Assembly (NCBI GenBank): GCA_015832175.1
Contig: WJXW01000004.1
Location: 2,418,001-2,482,000 of the forward strand
Direction: 5' to 3'
Origin: Paraphaeosphaeria minitans
Taxonomy: Eukaryota; Ascomycota; Dothideomycetes; Pleosporales; Didymosphaeriaceae
DNA length: 64,000 nucleotides
The notes under the pieces: model-generated
What the model saw: only the letters and a program-made list of their open reading frames with translations
Database searches by the model: none
What the model was told of the DNA's origin: nothing
Position numbers and translations under genes: made by a program
In this document: one piece after another, positions 63,223 to 64,000 of the stretch
Layout: each line of letters starts with the position of its first letter
How positions within the stretch are numbered: position 1 is the first letter of the stretch

Positions 63223-63937
63223 ATGAGTTTCTTTGATGTTCCGCAGGGCCGGTGAGTTGGCTTCCGTGGTCTTGACCACCAAGCTTCGCGAGGTTGGATG
63301 GAGCTGACAAGAGTGCAGTGTCCTCGCCATCACACTGCCGTCTGTGACGCTTATGGCTCATGCTGCCACCTTTGTCGTGCTTGAAGCCGTCTTCGCTGAT
63401 TCCTGGGGTTCTTCATGGGTAGCTACATATGACCTCGTTGCTGCTGCCGCGAGTGTCGTCGGGTTGTTGGGTGCTGTCCATGTACGCCGAGTTCCCCAAC
63501 TCTTGCGCCCAAGGATATTCCACTGAGACGGGATTGCTAACACGCAGCAGAAACGGCGCATCCTCATGGCCACATATCTCCTCGTCCATTCCATCACACT
63601 ATCACTTTTTAGTACCATGCTGCTGATCAACGTCCTACCATCTTCATTCGCGTCATCCATCCCATACCTATCGCAGTTGCGACACGACGACAACTTTGAA
63701 AGAGGCATGTGCCAAGAACTGGACAATGGCTTTGGATGGGATGAGCGATGGCTTAACGACTGCGCGTCGAGTTTCGACACCCTAAACAAAGGCGCCATGT
63801 GGGTTGGTGTGGCCATGGTGTCTGCACAATGGCTGGTCCTCATCAACCTTGGAAGCTGGCTGCGAGAAAAGCCTACCAAGTCCTACGAGGAATTTGACGT
63901 GGAAAAGAGATGGGAGAAGGGCATTATTCAAGACTAA
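63223..63937 (+). CDS. Small four-helix membrane protein of unknown function
   Basis: Three exons (63223-63251, 63319-63481, 63548-63937) give 193 residues. It starts MSFFDVPQGRVLAITLPSV. Four hydrophobic segments are visible: about 10-28, 40-62, 72-95 and 145-165, with a cysteine-containing loop (MCQELDNGFG...NDCASS) between helices 3 and 4. This is the layout of fungal MARVEL/tetraspan-like proteins, but I cannot name the family. The second intron ends in CAGCAG, so two acceptors three bases apart are possible (with or without one Gln). It ends in a charged cytosolic tail. Confidence 0.7.
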
Positions 63938-64000
63938 AAAGTGTAGAAATGCAAAGATCAAATTGAAATGAGCAATAAGAAGTGCCGCAGAAAGACCGTG

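Overview
The window is nuclear DNA of a filamentous ascomycete (Pezizomycotina, probably a dothideomycete). Introns are short (about 40-90 bases) with GT...CTAAC...AG signals. Gene content includes a velvet regulator, an FHIP-type dynein/endosome adaptor, xylose reductase, a succinate/fumarate carrier and secreted proteins. There is no operon structure and both strands carry genes. I found no tRNA or rRNA gene, CRISPR array, insertion sequence or intact transposon.

Layout. 1-2.7 kb: first codons of a gene leaving the left edge (minus), then satellite-rich DNA. 2.7-5.9 kb: five-exon kinesin-14 (plus). 7.1-8.0 kb: decayed alcohol dehydrogenase. 8.2-9.6 kb: secreted cysteine-containing protein. 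10.6-11.4 kb: DUF1349 protein (minus). 11.4-16.1 kb: long stretch without a supportable gene. 16.1-17.1 kb: Bin3-type RNA methyltransferase (minus), then a minisatellite. 18.7-20.1 kb: VelC-type velvet protein. 20.7-22.7 kb: CTP synthase with a 10-base microexon. 23.4-26.1 kb: twinfilin and a succinate/fumarate carrier (both minus). 27.0-30.2 kb: a divergent pair, UTP16-like nucleolar protein (minus) and a mitochondrial Sel1-repeat protein (plus), sharing about 160 bases of promoter. 31.4-32.4 kb: isochorismatase-fold hydrolase. 33-36.8 kb: gene debris around electron-transfer flavoprotein beta. 37.3 kb: small eight-cysteine secreted protein beside an ORF-free AT-rich block (37.7-39.1 kb). 40.4-43.2 kb: FHIP (minus). 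45.1-46.3 kb: secreted jacalin-lectin/aerolysin-like protein. 46.4-47.1 kb: F-box protein (minus). 48.2-49.3 kb: a second, highly diverged twinfilin. 49.4-50.2 kb: conserved unknown (minus). 50.5-52.5 kb: Vms1/ANKZF1 ribosome-rescue factor. 54.0-54.8 kb: unknown nuclear-looking protein. 55.6-56.7 kb: zinc-free MDR reductase. 57.9-59.1 kb: xylose reductase. 59.9-61.8 kb: broken multipass membrane protein. 63.2-63.9 kb: small four-helix membrane protein.

Most genes are independent housekeeping or cell-biology functions: cytoskeleton (kinesin-14, two twinfilins, FHIP), nucleotide and carbon metabolism (CTP synthase, carrier, ETF-beta, xylose reductase), RNA biology (Bin3, UTP16, Vms1) and developmental regulation (VelC). 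No biosynthetic cluster is evident. The most unusual items are the lectin/aerolysin-like secreted protein, the small cysteine-rich secreted protein at the edge of AT-rich DNA, and the diverged twinfilin duplicate about 24 kb from the conventional copy. Exon structures were worked out by hand from splice signals, reading frame and family resemblance; no alignment or database search was run.
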